NCBI GenBank assembly: GCA_002189035.1
Contig: NEEC01000007.1
Location: forward strand, 2,046,001-2,110,000
Length of the DNA: 64,000 bases
DNA from: Utricularia gibba
Taxonomy: Eukaryota > Streptophyta > Magnoliopsida > Lamiales > Lentibulariaceae
Reading direction: 5' to 3'
Part shown: positions 25,013-37,500 of the stretch, in pieces
Numbering within the stretch: position 1 is the first letter of the stretch
Layout of the letters: each line of letters starts with the position of its first letter
The notes under the pieces: model-generated
Databases searched by the model: none
What the model was told of the DNA's origin: nothing
What the model saw: only the letters and a program-made list of their open reading frames with translations
Translations under genes and position numbers: made by a program

Positions 25013-28004
25013 ATGGGCGCCGCTAGCAGAGTTATGGCCCTTGTCGTCGCCCCATTTCCCCCACTTCGGCCAACTCTCGTTCTCTTTCATCGCCATCTCG
25101 GGTCAATTTCATGCTCTCCACTCCGACTCCTTGCTGCTTCTTCCTCTCGCTATTCTGCACCTCGGCCTATTCATATCGTCAAGTGTTTTCATAGTCAACC
25201 CAACAATAACTCGCACCTAATACACTCCCCCGTGGCAGCGGAGCAGCACCCTTGGCCAGAGTGGACGCAGTTTCTCAATGTTTTGTCTAGTGTGCAGGGA
25301 TTCGCGGTTTCTGGGAATTACGGGATTCCGCAGGAGGACGCGTTCGTTGTGTACGAGAAATTGCCTGATGCTTTCGTTCGTGCCGCTGCTTCGTGCATAG
25401 CTTATTCTCGTGCTCGACCGGAGCTCCTTCGGTCTGTAATTCTACTTTGCTAGTGTTTCATTCGTATCATGTTTTGTACGATTTTTAGACTTCGATTCTA
25501 AAGTTTCGCAGTTTTTTTTGGTGTGTAAATTTTGTTATTGGCTACTTATACCCGTTCTTCGTTGGGCCTTATTGCTGCTCTGGCATTCTGTTGTTGAAGG
25601 GGATGCAAAAGAAGTTCTTTTGTTTTTGTATATGATTTCGTAGTGTAGTTTTTTCCCAATGTATTTTTTTTTCATCTGAGATTGATTTAAGTTGCCTCCC
25701 TTCTCATTAAAGCAGCAGAATCTGCATAAAAAACCTTTTCTTTGTTTTTTTTCTCGGTCAATAAGCTAGTATCAGTTTGTCTTCAAGCTCTTGGATGTCA
25801 TTGACTTGCAAGCGTTGCGTACTCCTGAATGTTGTTTCCTTTCGTGCTTGGATCAGAATGCTTTCGCGAAGGGATATCGAAGAAATTGTTTCCAATGGAA
25901 CACCATTTTTGTTTAAAAGTGCCCTTGACACAGCACGAAAGATGAAAGCGTTTCTGGGAGCCGATGGATCCAATGTAAGCAAATTCCACTTTAATAAAAA
26001 CACAAGGAAAATCAAGTGTTTTTGACAGGAAAACTATAGAAGCTTGCTTTGTTCATTGTTAACATTCTGGTTTTTTCGAGGTTTATGCACATGCATTCAT
26101 GTTAGTTCGATAGTTTCTTATAAAGTTAGGATTTTCTAATTTGATGTGTAGCACTTGGATTCTTATAGTTGTGAATTTCTGTTTCATTTTCCCTTCTTAT
26201 ACAAAGAATCTTACATTGATCATAGGTGACAGAGAGTGGAGCAGCAAGTACAGTTGACATAATGAAGTATATATTAAGCTATGCTAGCAATCCAACCTTT
26301 TCGTCAGAAAGAAATGGACTCTTTAGTCGGCAAGCTGTTGATTCATCTGTTCGGCATCTGTTGCACGAGCTGGCTATGCTGAGCTCTAGAGTTTCTCATG
26401 GTAACTTACCAGCTCCCGGTCAACAGTTGTCGGATAAAGGAATGGCAACTTCAAACCAATATAGGCCGTATATTGAAATGAAAAGGGGTGACTGGATTTG
26501 CCCAAAGTAAGTTCATTCAATAGTTTTTTTCCTTTCTACAGCAGTTGAAGAGCATTCTCTGCATGAAAAAATATTTCTGCTCTTGTCAGTGAAAGAAGTT
26601 TAAAAACTTGTTGGATGTATCCATCCCTCTTTTCAATTGGCTGAAGGATTTGAACTCTAACTTTTTTTTCCCGTATTCTTCATGTAGGTGCAATTTCATG
26701 AACTTTGCAAGAAATGTAAAATGCCTTGAATGTGAAGAAAACAGGCCCAAGCGATTGCTCACTGGTTCGGAGTGGGAATGCCCTCAGTGAGTGGTTTTTC
26801 TTCATCATAATCGTATGCTTCCAAGTTTTATGTTCTGAATTTGATTTTTGGCTGCAGTTGCAATTTCTACAACTATGGGAGGAATACAATGTGCTTGAGA
26901 TGTGACCATAGTCGACCTGGTGCTCCGTTGTTGAATAACGCTCAATTTGGTTCGGGTGCTACTGGAAGTGGCATCTTAAATTCCGCCTCTGATAACCAGT
27001 TGTTGGCTAACCATGGGTTGAACCCGAAACTCGGCCTTGCATCCACTGCATCTCCGAGCAGTTCTGGCATCTCTTCTGAGCAAAACAGTGGAACGGGAGT
27101 GTCCCATTCTTTGTCTCAGCCGGGTCATTCTGATTTTCAGTTTGGGGGAAATAGCAGCCAATCTAGCAGGGCGCCCATGCCATCAGTTTCCTCGGATCAG
27201 ACGGATTCAAAGAATCCAGAGTTGGAGCGAGCTGAAAAATCTGAGAGATGGTTCAAGAAAATTTCGGAACTACACCAGTCAAGTGCTGTTTCAGATGAGA
27301 AGTTCCCTGAGGTAATGCCGATGAGGAAAGGAGAAAACCAGTTTGTTGTTAGCAAGAAGGACGACCGGTCAATTACTTCTCCGAAGTACAAAAGACAGGC
27401 AGCCATAGATCAGGCCAACTATGTACCTTTCGTTCCATTCCCTCCTGGCTACTTTGCAAGAAAGGACCCGGTGCAGTCCAACACCGAAGAATCAAACAGT
27501 CTTCATGTCGAAGAGAAGCCAGAAGTTGGTGCTAGACACAGCAGATTTCAAGAAAGCCCAACCCTGTCAAGTTCCACGCTTCCCACAAGCAACACTTCTT
27601 CCAAGGATGCATATGCAGCACCCGGGAGCGGATCAGTGGCTGCAGCAGCTGGAGAATCACCCCCGGAACCCCCTAAAAATGAGGGCTTTGGTCACGGTGG
27701 CTGGACAGGGCCAAGCTTGGAAGGCTCTGCACTGACTGAAACGGATCCCCTGGACATGTCAGAGGAAGCGAAAGCAGAACGATGGTTCAAACGCGTGGCA
27801 CAGATAAAGGACATATCCGAGTTGAGCCAGATCCCAGACGAAGATTTCCCATCCATCATGCCAATGAGGAAAGGTGTGAACCGTTTTGTGGTGAGCAAAA
27901 GGAAAACCCCGCTGGAAAGAAGGCTAACCTCTCAGCAGCACAGAAGAAACCTTCCTATAGTCACAAATGATGACATCTTGAAGAAAAGAAGTGAAAATAG
28001 CTGA
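25013..28004 (+). CDS. RanBP2-type zinc finger organelle protein, VAR3/OZ family
   Basis: Relatives (VAR3/OZ1, OZ2) act in organelle RNA editing or splicing complexes. Exons: 25013-25431, 25857-25974, 26226-26506, 26688-26786 and 26858-28004, in phase, 687 residues. The N-terminus (MGAASRVMALVVAPFPPLRP, rich in R and S, then CFHSQPNNN) looks like an organelle targeting peptide; mitochondrion or plastid cannot be separated by eye. Two CxxC...CxxC fingers lie at about residues 268-292 (WICPKCNFMNFARNVKCLEC) and 302-328 (WECPHCNFYNYGRNTMCLRC). The C-terminal half repeats a roughly 40-residue motif twice: ERWFKKISEL...FPEVMPMRKGENQFVVSKK and ERWFKRVAQI...FPSIMPMRKGVNRFVVSKR, a mark of this family. 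No break seen. Confidence 0.88.
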
Positions 28005-28922
28005 AGAGATCTCCCTGCATTTGTTGTCTTAAATGCTCAATAATCATCTCTTTGTCCGTTGGAGCACTCAGGGAGTTGTTGTCTCTTTGCTTTGCTCCAT
28101 CCATATGATTTTCAGGTAACGTATTCAATCATCTTACTCCAGAAACAGAAAGTCTTGACCCTACCATCTCACAAAGTCAAAGCTATGCATGGTCAACTAC
28201 CGAACACCGTCACCGTTTTCAAACTGCAATTAATACGGCGTCGTCTACAGTTAACGAATTATTACTGTGGCTAATTGCCTGATCATTCGTAGGTCGACTG
28301 TAAAATCGAGTTTCCAATTTCTATCCACCCCTCAGCCACATATAAATAATTATGCAATTAAATCAACAGAATAATATTTTCCATCATTTTATTATTATGA
28401 TTATCATGATATCATGTTCTAAAACTCGAGATTTAATTCGAATTCATGATTTTTTAGATTCGAGTTCAATAATTTTTATAAAAACGAGTTAATTTTATAT
28501 AATTATTCTTATTTTTATAATAACTGAATTCGATATTTAGGTTTTTAAAGACGCGTGTGGTATATATTTTTTAACATACACTTGCTTTACCAAATCTTTA
28601 TAATTATATTACGAGCATTATTTAAATATAAATAATTCAAATATATTAACATTAACATTGAATGTATAATGTTACTCCTAGGGCTAGAAGTAATTTTTGT
28701 GTGGAAGTGCCCCCTGGCATCCGCATTAGCTACTGATTCAATAATTTGCTTTGTTTTAGGGTATAAAAAGACATTAATGTTGGTGAGCTTTTATATATTC
28801 CAACTGAGTCAACACCTTCCCTCGCCGTCGTCCTCCTGCTGGGCTCAGGGTGGGATAAGTACCTCCACAGCCTTCGTGTTCGTTTGCATTGCTGGAAAGC
28901 TGGAGGGTAAGGAGATCGAGTG
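28005..28922. other. Intergenic region upstream of STIG1-like gene 1
   Basis: No gene supported. 28290-28660 is AT-rich. A TATAAAAA box at about 28762-28769 lies upstream of the STIG1-like gene, which has a leader of about 130 bp. Confidence 0.45.
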
Positions 28923-29945
28923 ATGAAGCTTCTGAGGAGTTTGTTCATCTCCATTGCCATCGCCAACACGATCGTCGCGCCGATCACCGGCGCTGCCAAG
29001 ACGGAGGGCATCGACCTCCAGGGGAGGCCGGCGGTGAGAATTGGGAATAGCAGTTCGAGGAGTAAGAGGAAGCTGTCTTACAAGTTGTTGGAGATGAATG
29101 GCGTCGTGAGAGTCAGCTTACGTGATCACTTAATCCCTGCAGATATGAACCTCCCTGAGTCGCCATTCCGTCAGAACAGCCCCAGAACACACCCATTTGC
29201 GCCGCGATCGGCTGCCGGACGCCCTACGCCGTCTTTCACGCCTAAGAGGCATTCACCTCCTAAGACCCCATCGTCTCCCGATAGTCACAAGAGTTCGCCA
29301 CCCTCGGATCGACCAGGAAGTCCCTCGCCTCCAAGGAAACACGACATTCCTCCGCCTCCCGGCACCGATCGGAGTCCACCGCCGAGTAGACGCAGGACTC
29401 CTCCGCCGCCGAGTAACCGCAGGAGCCCTCCTCCACCTGGAGATAGGAGTTCACCACCTCCAAGCAGACACAGGAGCCCTCCTCCACCTGGCGATGAGAG
29501 ATCACCACCTCCAAGCAGACACAGGAGCCCTCCTCCACCTGGCGATGAGAGATCTCCACCTCCAAGCAGACACAGGAGCCCTCCTCCACCTGGCGATGAG
29601 AGATCTCCACCTCCAAGCAGACACAGGAGCCCTCCTCCAGCTCCCGACAGTCCCACGAGCCCTCCTCCGGCGCCCAGCAGTCCCATGAGTCCTCCTCCAT
29701 CTCCGGCAATAGGGGGCCAGTGTCCACTAGGCGGCGGAACGGGGACCCTATGCGAGAACAATGTGTGCGTCGACACAAAGTCGGATCCAAACAACTGCGG
29801 CGCGTGCAACAACGTATGCATCTCCCTTTGGGATTGCTGCGGGGGGATGTGCCTTGACGTCATGAAGGATCCAGGCCACTGCGGTACGTGTGAGCCTACT
29901 CCAACTTGCAGCACCTGCGTTGGAGGCTTCTGTGACTACGTCTGA
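28923..29945 (+). CDS. STIG1-like protein with extensin-like proline-rich domain
   Basis: Probably secreted; STIG1 relatives include a stigma exudate peptide perceived by pollen receptor kinases and the cell-death peptide precursor GRIM REAPER. Single exon, 340 residues. N-terminal signal-like MKLLRSLFISIAIANTIVAP, then a spacer with a basic SSRSKRKL patch. A proline-rich block follows (about residues 95-260) with repeated SPPPSRHRSPPPPGDER units and SPPPP extensin-type motifs. The C-terminal STIG1 domain has CENNVCVDTKSDPNNCGACN, then WDCCGGMCLDVMKDPGHCGT and ends GGFCDYV. The cysteine spacing matches the family. Joining a STIG1 domain to an extensin-like block is unusual. ATG at 28923 was chosen; a GTG precedes it. 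Unlike the other two STIG1-like genes here it has no intron. Confidence 0.85.
   Translation: MKLLRSLFISIAIANTIVAPITGAAKTEGIDLQGRPAVRIGNSSSRSKRKLSYKLLEMNGVVRVSLRDHLIPADMNLPESPFRQNSPRTHPFAPRSAAGRPTPSFTPKRHSPPKTPSSPDSHKSSPPSDRPGSPSPPRKHDIPPPPGTDRSPPPSRRRTPPPPSNRRSPPPPGDRSSPPPSRHRSPPPPGDERSPPPSRHRSPPPPGDERSPPPSRHRSPPPPGDERSPPPSRHRSPPPAPDSPTSPPPAPSSPMSPPPSPAIGGQCPLGGGTGTLCENNVCVDTKSDPNNCGACNNVCISLWDCCGGMCLDVMKDPGHCGTCEPTPTCSTCVGGFCDYV
29410..29642 (+). repeat. 51-bp tandem repeat inside STIG1-like gene 1
   Basis: The motif CAAGCAGACACAGGAG recurs at 29461, 29512, 29563 and 29614, an exact 51-bp period. Each unit encodes 17 residues (SPPPSRHRSPPPPGDER). Copies are nearly identical, and a more diverged unit precedes them, so expansion looks recent and in frame. 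Confidence 0.9.
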
Positions 29946-32900
29946 TCCAGAACAGCAGTAGCATGCAAATATACAGTGTTTTTGTAGTCTTTTCATGAAG
30001 AGATTTTGATCTGCATGAATTGAAGAGATCCATCCACCAGGTTCAACTTCAACTCTCATGGTGTAATATTACATTTTTGGTTCTTGATTCTGCTTCGCTT
30101 CGTTGCAAAACACAACAACATGGATTCTACTATGAAGATTGCATAATGTTTTGTTGGAAGAAAAACATGAGTACATCCTTGTTATAATAGACAATGAAGT
30201 AACTTTCTATTTCTCTTTACAAACTAACTCCAGCCCAAGGGCAACTGTAGGATTTGTATACATAGGATGGTCATTTTTCATACATAAGAAGTATGATTAC
30301 TTTTCAAATTATCTCCTTCGCAATTTGCTTTGATTTCATCTCTCAAAAATTTAATTTATGTTCATTACAAAATAACATATACACATGCAATTCCATTCCA
30401 ACCATCCCAGAGTCTTGATAATTCAATTGTATAAGTTTTCCATAACCAATGTGGGATATCGAACATTTATTTCATTAACACATACATGTCACATTCCATC
30501 TTCCATTGGAGGAGGAACAATGTGATCGATTATTTCCTTCTGTAATGATCAAATGCTTTGAAATGATTCACGCCACACTCCTAATACACAAAAATAAGCA
30601 CATGTGTTACATCCTTTTGTGTTTGCTTCAGAATCATCATAGTGTTTGTTGTTGGAGTATTTGAGAGAGTAAGTTATCTAAATCAGAATTACAATTTTCT
30701 TTACATAATCTTCGATTGTTACAATCACGTCCCTGGTCTTATGTGGGATATAGGAATAGATATAAGCATCTTATTCGAGGTTATTCCTACTTTATAAAAA
30801 AGAGGTTTTTCATTTATAATGAATCAATTGAATTCTGAGAGTAGCTAATCAAAATATATTATCAAAAATATCTTTAGAACATTGAATTACAATGTCCTCG
30901 TTTTTTTATTTTCTGTTCTTTGCTTTTCGTACATCATGTTTCATATGGGTAAACTAACTCTCGGTATGATTCATGATGACAGTTGTACTCTGGAGCTCAT
31001 AGAAGTAACACTAACTCTGCAGCTCTTACTTTCTTCCAGAAGGAGGAGCATTAAAAAGAAGTTCAGTTTGATAGTTTGATATTGTACCCGTATTGGTATA
31101 GTTTGGTATCATATCTGATCACTACGAAATGGATGTTCTAGTTGCACATATTGCGACGATGAATCTCATATTCTTAATGTTTTTATAGCTAGTTTATTTA
31201 GTAGTATAATAAACATTATATGTAAGACAAAAGCACCTATATACATGTGAAATAGAACCACTCCTATAAAATTGATTTAGTTTATAAAACGTGTATGAAA
31301 ATACAAAAACCGTATATGATCGTATGTGTGCATCTTGCTGTTGAACAATTGAGAATGTGGGTGTTAGTATATTCAAAATACATATACTTATAATGGCAAT
31401 TTTTTTTTTTTTTTTTGAGATTGATATTTCATATACAATTTTGATGAATATATCATAGACATATCTTATGGGTATTTTTGTTTGTCTTTCAACATCAACA
31501 TTTGCATGATTTGTTTGCCTTACTAATGATTCATACTTGATGTTGTAATGTAGTCAATAAGATATGTTTCATAATGTACAAAACACATGGTTATGTAGAG
31601 AAAAGTTGGTTCATACAATATTTTTCGTATTCGTATATCGTATTCGATATAAGATTGATTTTGTATTTTGATATGTATTGATAGTTCGATATCATTTCGA
31701 TAACAATATCGAATTCCCAATTACTCATGCATCATATATCCCTAACCCACCATCTAAAGGGATAGTATATAATGTGTTCACTTTGGACTAACACACTTGA
31801 GCTTCTATTATTAGCAATTATGACAACGACAAGCAAAAGTCAAACTCGAAAGTCAGAATCCGTTTGTGGCAATGAGAAAAACGCACATTAATTAATCGGA
31901 GTCAGAGATAATTTACTCATTTAATTATGCTTATCCCAAGTAATTAACAGACAATTAAGGTGCCTTGACCTGCAAGTAAACTCCATAATTCCCCATTGAA
32001 TTAATGACGGTGCTTAATTAAGTCCAATATCGACTTTCAAACCACGCAGATGGTTTCAATGTTGATTTACCATTTCAACCGTAGGGCATCCATGAATTGT
32101 CCACGTGTCAATCCAGGGGAACCCTATGTGTATCAATTTAATTAATACATTATTACAGATATGTTAATCATGGTAAAAAAACAATAATCACATACTTATG
32201 CTGTCTCGTTATCAAAATGCTGCTGTCTAATTACGGTGTTAATCAAGTTTACTTGGATATATCCACTTGTTTTTTTGCATGTTAATTTGTTGATTTAAAA
32301 TATTAAAATATTATTTCATGGAGAATGAGAATTAAGTGTGTCAAATAGTGTTATGTGTATTAGACATATGGTTAGTAGAAAGGTTAACACTAATCACCCT
32401 TGTTGGTCCCACTTATATGATTCGCAAATAAATTTTATATTATAATTATGGCAATTAGGATACAAAATAAAATATTATAAATTATAGATGAGAAAATTGA
32501 AGTTCATATTGTTAACAAATAACTTAATAGGATCATTTAGAAAAAATGATCATTCTCTTTCACATATTATGATCAATTTTTTATATATACGATATTATAG
32601 AGGGTCATTTTTTCTAGCACATCCGAGCTTTCATATATGAGAGCCAAATCAAGATGAATGTTGGGTACAAAGTGAAAGGTTTTCGATGGTAAAGATAAAA
32701 ATAAGATGTGTAAGATGCAAAGTATTAATTGAGATACATATGTATTCAAAAAGTTAATTTTAATATATGATGAGAAATGAATAGTATATTAACAACCATA
32801 TAAAATTTGAATCAATGTCAAATACTAGTTTTTGTTATGTGCAAACAGGGTACAGAATGCATCAAATTAATCCATCATACTTTGATTGAATGTAATGAGG

Positions 32901-33486
32901 TAGAAAGTTTTTAGAACTATTTGGAATGATAGTGTGGTAATAAATTCATCCTCAATGGCAAAAGATTTGAAAGTAGCCACAACCTCTTATACAAGAAACA
33001 TCATAACAAATTTAAAAAGTTATAAAATTCATCTTATATGTTATATTTTGAACTATTTAAAATCAAAAGAATGATAAATGTTATGTTGTGAGAACAAATG
33101 AATATAATGTACACCACACCATTTAATTCAAAAAGCATAACTTTCAAATCGTTTTGATTTACTTATATTATTTTGAAGTGCTTTACGAGCCCAATGCATC
33201 AAAGCGGATGTTCCTACTACTTGATTTGTTTCTTTGGGGGGAGATTGTTTTGTCCCTCCCTCTGTCGTTTCTAATACCCGAATCACATGGTAAGTGTCTG
33301 GGTTGATTTCAGGTATTAATGCAGAATGCGAGTCAAGTAAAGGGATGAGAAAAAAAAGATCACTTCATTATACACCACTTCCTAATAATTTCAGGCTTTT
33401 TTTCCCGCAGATTTAATGCATGAAGTTAAGGATGTAGAGGAGAAGAAACTGGTTTCACAATTACGATGCATGCGGGAAAAAGATGG
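29946..33486. other. Long gene-poor, repeat-rich region
   Basis: About 3.5 kb with no supported gene between the first two STIG1-like genes. 30650-30880 begins TGTTGGAGTATTTGAGAG and holds a TATAAAAAA box, resembling a Copia-type LTR. 31080-31720 contains GATATCG/GATATAAG-rich, partly self-complementary AT sequence like transposon remnants. A T run lies near 31400-31417. One dispersed repeat copy is at 32845-33090. None could be delimited confidently. Confidence 0.4.
32845..33090 (+). repeat. Dispersed repeat, copy B
   Basis: Aligns by eye with copy A at 4445-4700 over most of its length (roughly two thirds identity, not computed) and with copy C at 43675-43860. Anchors are ATTGAATGTAATGAGGTAGA, TTTTTAGAACTATTTGGAA, CATCTTATATGTTATATTTT. 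Confidence 0.45.
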
Positions 33487-33504
33487 TGGTGATATTCCAA
33501 AGTC

Positions 33505-33564
33505 AATGGAATCCTCTGCAGATATAAACCCCTCCCACCATCCCTTCTTCTCTGTCACGAGAAG
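33505..33564 (+). promoter_or_regulatory. Core promoter of STIG1-like gene 2
   Basis: TATAAA at 33523-33528 within GATATAAACCCCTCCC, 37 bp before the ATG. The block AAAGTCAA...GCA..ATATAAAC.CCTCCC also occurs before STIG1-like gene 3 (42558-42596). Confidence 0.65.
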
Positions 33565-34213
33565 ATGAAGACGGCGATAGTGCTACTCACCCTCTTGGCG
33601 TTTGCCGCCGCCGTCGTTGTGATCCCCGTCGCTAGACGGGAGGCTCGGAATCTGCAGCGACACTTCCAGGTGGTGGAGACCATCGTTCGACACGAACAAG
33701 GTTTCCCTCCATCCTTCTTACCTTGATAGCAATGCATGCAAGGCACTTGGTGCATGAAAAACATGAAAATAGAAATTTTACTGCAAGGTCCAAATAAATT
33801 ACCCAACGTGATACAAAAAGAACGAGGTTCATTGATGATATGCTGTGTTGTTCACAGAAAAGGTTCTGCAGGGAACTTGGGAAGCCATGGATGGGTTACA
33901 GGAGTCTAGATTGGGATGGGCGAATAACAGTACCTCACAAGGGAGGAAGATTATGTTCTCCAAAAAGAAGAAGCATTGCGCGCTGCCGGCGGCGGAGGGG
34001 AAGGGGAGCGTTTGCAACAGCGTGTGCGTTAGCACGAGCTCCGACACGTCCAACTGCGGAAGCTGCGGCCATCAGTGCCGATTCGAGTGGCTCTGCTGCG
34101 CCGGAAGATGCGTCAACGTTATGAGGGAGACGAAGCACTGCGGCTCGTGCGAGCACACCAAGTGCAAGACGTGTGTGTTCGGGATGTGCGATTATGCAGA
34201 AGAAGGCGCGTAG
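33565..34213 (+). CDS. STIG1-like cysteine-rich secreted protein 2
   Basis: Secreted signalling-type peptide precursor. Two exons, 33565-33700 and 33858-34213, phase-1 intron (CAA G|AA AAG), 163 residues. Signal peptide MKTAIVLLTLLAFAAAVVVI, then a linker (RNLQRHFQVVETIVRHEQ). The STIG1 domain reads CNSVCVSTSSDTSNCGSCGH, FEWLCCAGRCVNVMRETKHC, GSCEHTKCKTCVFGMCDY. A basic stretch MFSKKKKHC precedes the domain and could be a processing site. The first exon is exactly as long (136 nt) as that of STIG1-like gene 3, and the intron is in the same place. With the matching core promoter this indicates the two are close paralogues. Confidence 0.88.
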
Positions 34214-34553
34214 TGAAATTTGTGAGCAACTTGAGAGCTAGTTGTGTGTGTGTGTGTTGTACATTTGTTGTGCCACTTGAAACCAGAAAACTTTGGTGCA
34301 CTCTTTTTGACTGCTTTCACCAGCAAAACTCAAGCATCCAGATCTGATCTGCCCTCAGAATCCAACTCGAATAGACACGATATAACCATCGTCACAAACA
34401 CAATACCGTCGTCCTTCCGGATGAACTTCAAACATCCGGATGGTCGTCCACAGCAACAGCACCATACAAGTATACACTAAAAGAATGGATCCGGTCCATT
34501 TCCATCTGTATCTCTAGGAGCCAAAGAGATGCTGAGCTCTGAAGCGGGGAGGA

Positions 34554-37500
34554 CTAGAAGGTTCTGGAGTATTTTCTGATTTCATACATTATGGAGGATA
34601 TGGAAACCAAGTCCTTGCTCAAACCAGGGACTGTCTTGATGCAATCTGCGAGCCTGGTGTAGTACAGCAGCATCTGAGTCAAGGCAGCTCTCAGGATTTC
34701 CATTCCACAGACGAAGTTGCTGAAGGAGGTGATCACATCGTTGTGCATCAGCTCGATCGCGGCTTTCCATCTTCCGGCGAAGTCCTTCACGATTGGCTCA
34801 ACTTCAGATGCAGTAACTGGACGCTCTGATCCATCTTCGGCTGAAGGTGGGGGCCGGGAAAAAATTACACCAGAAACCATTTGTGTTAATGAAGACAATG
34901 TGTGAGTTGTGGAACACGTACAGGCTCTAGACTTCACGAACTTGATCAGATCACTGAAGTGTTCCAACAGAAGTTCTTCCTGAAATACAAATCATGTTCC
35001 AGAGATCAGTGGTGGGTTAGGGAGTCTTGGTGAACAAATCACTCAGTCCATCCAAGAGTTTATTAGCAAAATGTCTTCACAAAAGGAAGCTGAATTGAGT
35101 GTGGACTGCATTCAATAAACGGTAGTATTTGCATAGAAGCAGGCTTGAAAACTATGTTCATGAAGTATTACCACATAAACTGATGTGCTGCTCTTCAGCA
35201 GCTCTTCGAAGTGCATTTGGATCTTCCCACCATCAGAACCAGCCTCCTGAACGACAAGGAATGAATAAAGTTTGGCGAAAAATACCACATCTCACGAGTC
35301 CTTGCTTTCACTAAAACTCTGGGACATTCGACTCTTTTAACTAACCTTCAGTACTGAAATTATCATGTCATAATTATTTATTAGAAACACAGTCTGAAGC
35401 TTTGGTTTCCGGAAAAGTTTGGCAAGCTTGACAAGTAAATCGTCTACTGCCATCCGCAATCTTTCCATGTTGAGCTCCATCTGCGTAATTGAAAGATCTT
35501 CTTAAGTAAACACTAAAAATCAACTTGAAAAAAATTTAACTGCACATAAACAGATGGCAAATGGCAAATGCTGACGACATACATATACATTGGAACAAAC
35601 CTGCCCATCTTCATAACCAGCATTAAGCTGGAAAAGAGAAGCTGTAAATTCTGCATATCGTCTAATAACATAATGTGGATGAACATCATCTTCCCACAAG
35701 CTTCTAACATTTGCATTTCGCAGACTGTTCAGGTGCATGTCAAATACCAACTTAAACCTTGGCCATAAGGTAATGTTGACCTGCAAATAAATATAAATGA
35801 TTGCCTTGAGCAATTTAGCATGTCGTTGTAGGATTAACTCAACGCAACAACTAAAAACCTTTACACAAGTATGTTTCATCCACGACAGGAATTCTCATTT
35901 TATGGAAAACCAGATTCCTAGTTAATCCTTGTATCCTCAATTCATAGAATCTCTCTCAATAACATAATTAAATGGACGGACTATTACATTTACTAATGAA
36001 AATAAGACAAGCATTTTTCCTTGCGTCCCCAGAAGTGTGTTAGTATCAATTTGCAGTAAAACAGAGGTTTGATTCCCATGATTCACAGTGCCAGCAAAAG
36101 CTACCAGACTAGCCATATAGAAGCAACCGTAAACTGATACTTTATGATAAAGATGAAGAAAAGAAGCCAACTTGGAATTAAGGGTCTCACAAACGCCACA
36201 AGGAAATAATCATCACAAAATGCAATGTGAGCTAGACATACCTTGTCAAAATATGAATCTAGACAAGGTATCCGCCTTCGAGACATTATAAGCTGAAACA
36301 AAGATGGAAAAAAAAAACTGCATTGTTAACTAACTGCCAATTGGTCATCATAAAATCTAAACATCTAGCAAAAATCAATTCCTTCAATAAATCAATCATA
36401 CTAAAAAACCCAAAAGAAGCATAATAATAATGAAAGTTCAGGTTACCATGATGCTAATATTCATCGAAAGTTTCCATGTGGTCTTTGATCCACACTGGAG
36501 AATATTATAAACTCGTGTTTTTTAATATTTAATTCCCTTGTTTCTCTCTCTTTCAGCAGTAAAGGGATCCTCTATGGCTATTTAGTCCCTAGCTACTACA
36601 AAATCGTGTTTTGCATCTTTAATAACAATGAAAAAGCAAGAAATTATGCCAATGTGTTTCGGCAGAATATTACCTGATGCTGGTAAATAATGCGAATCAT
36701 GAGCATGAGAGCAATCGCATCATTAAAATTTGGAAGTACATTATTCAGATGCTCATCAATTACAGAGAAAGGGCCTGCATAACAGAAGCGTGCCCTTCAA
36801 TTCTATTATCATTCACATCAATATGTAGAATATTGTGCAACCTAGAGAAATAATGAAAGAGGATCACACGGGAAATCACTCAGGAACTTCAAGGGACAGG
36901 ATTTAAACATTATTGGTATGGGTTGGAAGTGAAGTTTGAACTTGAAATGAGGATAAACATACCTGCAAAGATTTCATAAAATGTGGACTGGTCTCCAAAG
37001 AATTCATCACAGAAAAGATATCTGAAAAACCTCGGTTAGCGTTCGACCATGCACAATGTAGTAAGTAAACTGATTAATCTACAGCAACCAATTACAAACA
37101 GGTTTCATCCTCCAGTGCCTCTTCATTATTTGAGATACAAAAAGAATCTAAGAATTTAATATTGTTATAGCGACCAATATCTTCAGTTTCTATGCATTAA
37201 AAGGAGAAGACAAAATGACCCAATTACAATCTATCACTTGGATTTAAGCAGACTGAGATGCCAACGTACTCTGAAGCAGCAGTATCCATAAGAAGCTTGT
37301 GGAGGCTTCTGAAGAGAGCTTCATAAGGAAACTTTTTAGAGTTGGCTTCAGCTATATGGGGAATCAATGCTGACTCGTCAACATCCTGATAAGAACATAA
37401 GGAATCATAGAATTCGCTCATGGAAATTTGGAAGAAATATCATGAACGCCCAACTACAAATGAGCAAATGCCCCATCCTTTCTTATAAACGAGTGAGCCA

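Noticed and set aside
29410-29642. Regular 51-bp repeat considered as a CRISPR-like array
   Set aside because: Units are contiguous coding repeats without spacers, in a eukaryotic gene.
29285-29914. Minus-strand glycine/leucine-rich frame (repeated GGGLLCLLGGGDLSSP)
   Set aside because: It is the mirror of the proline-rich repeat in STIG1-like gene 1, without independent start context or family.
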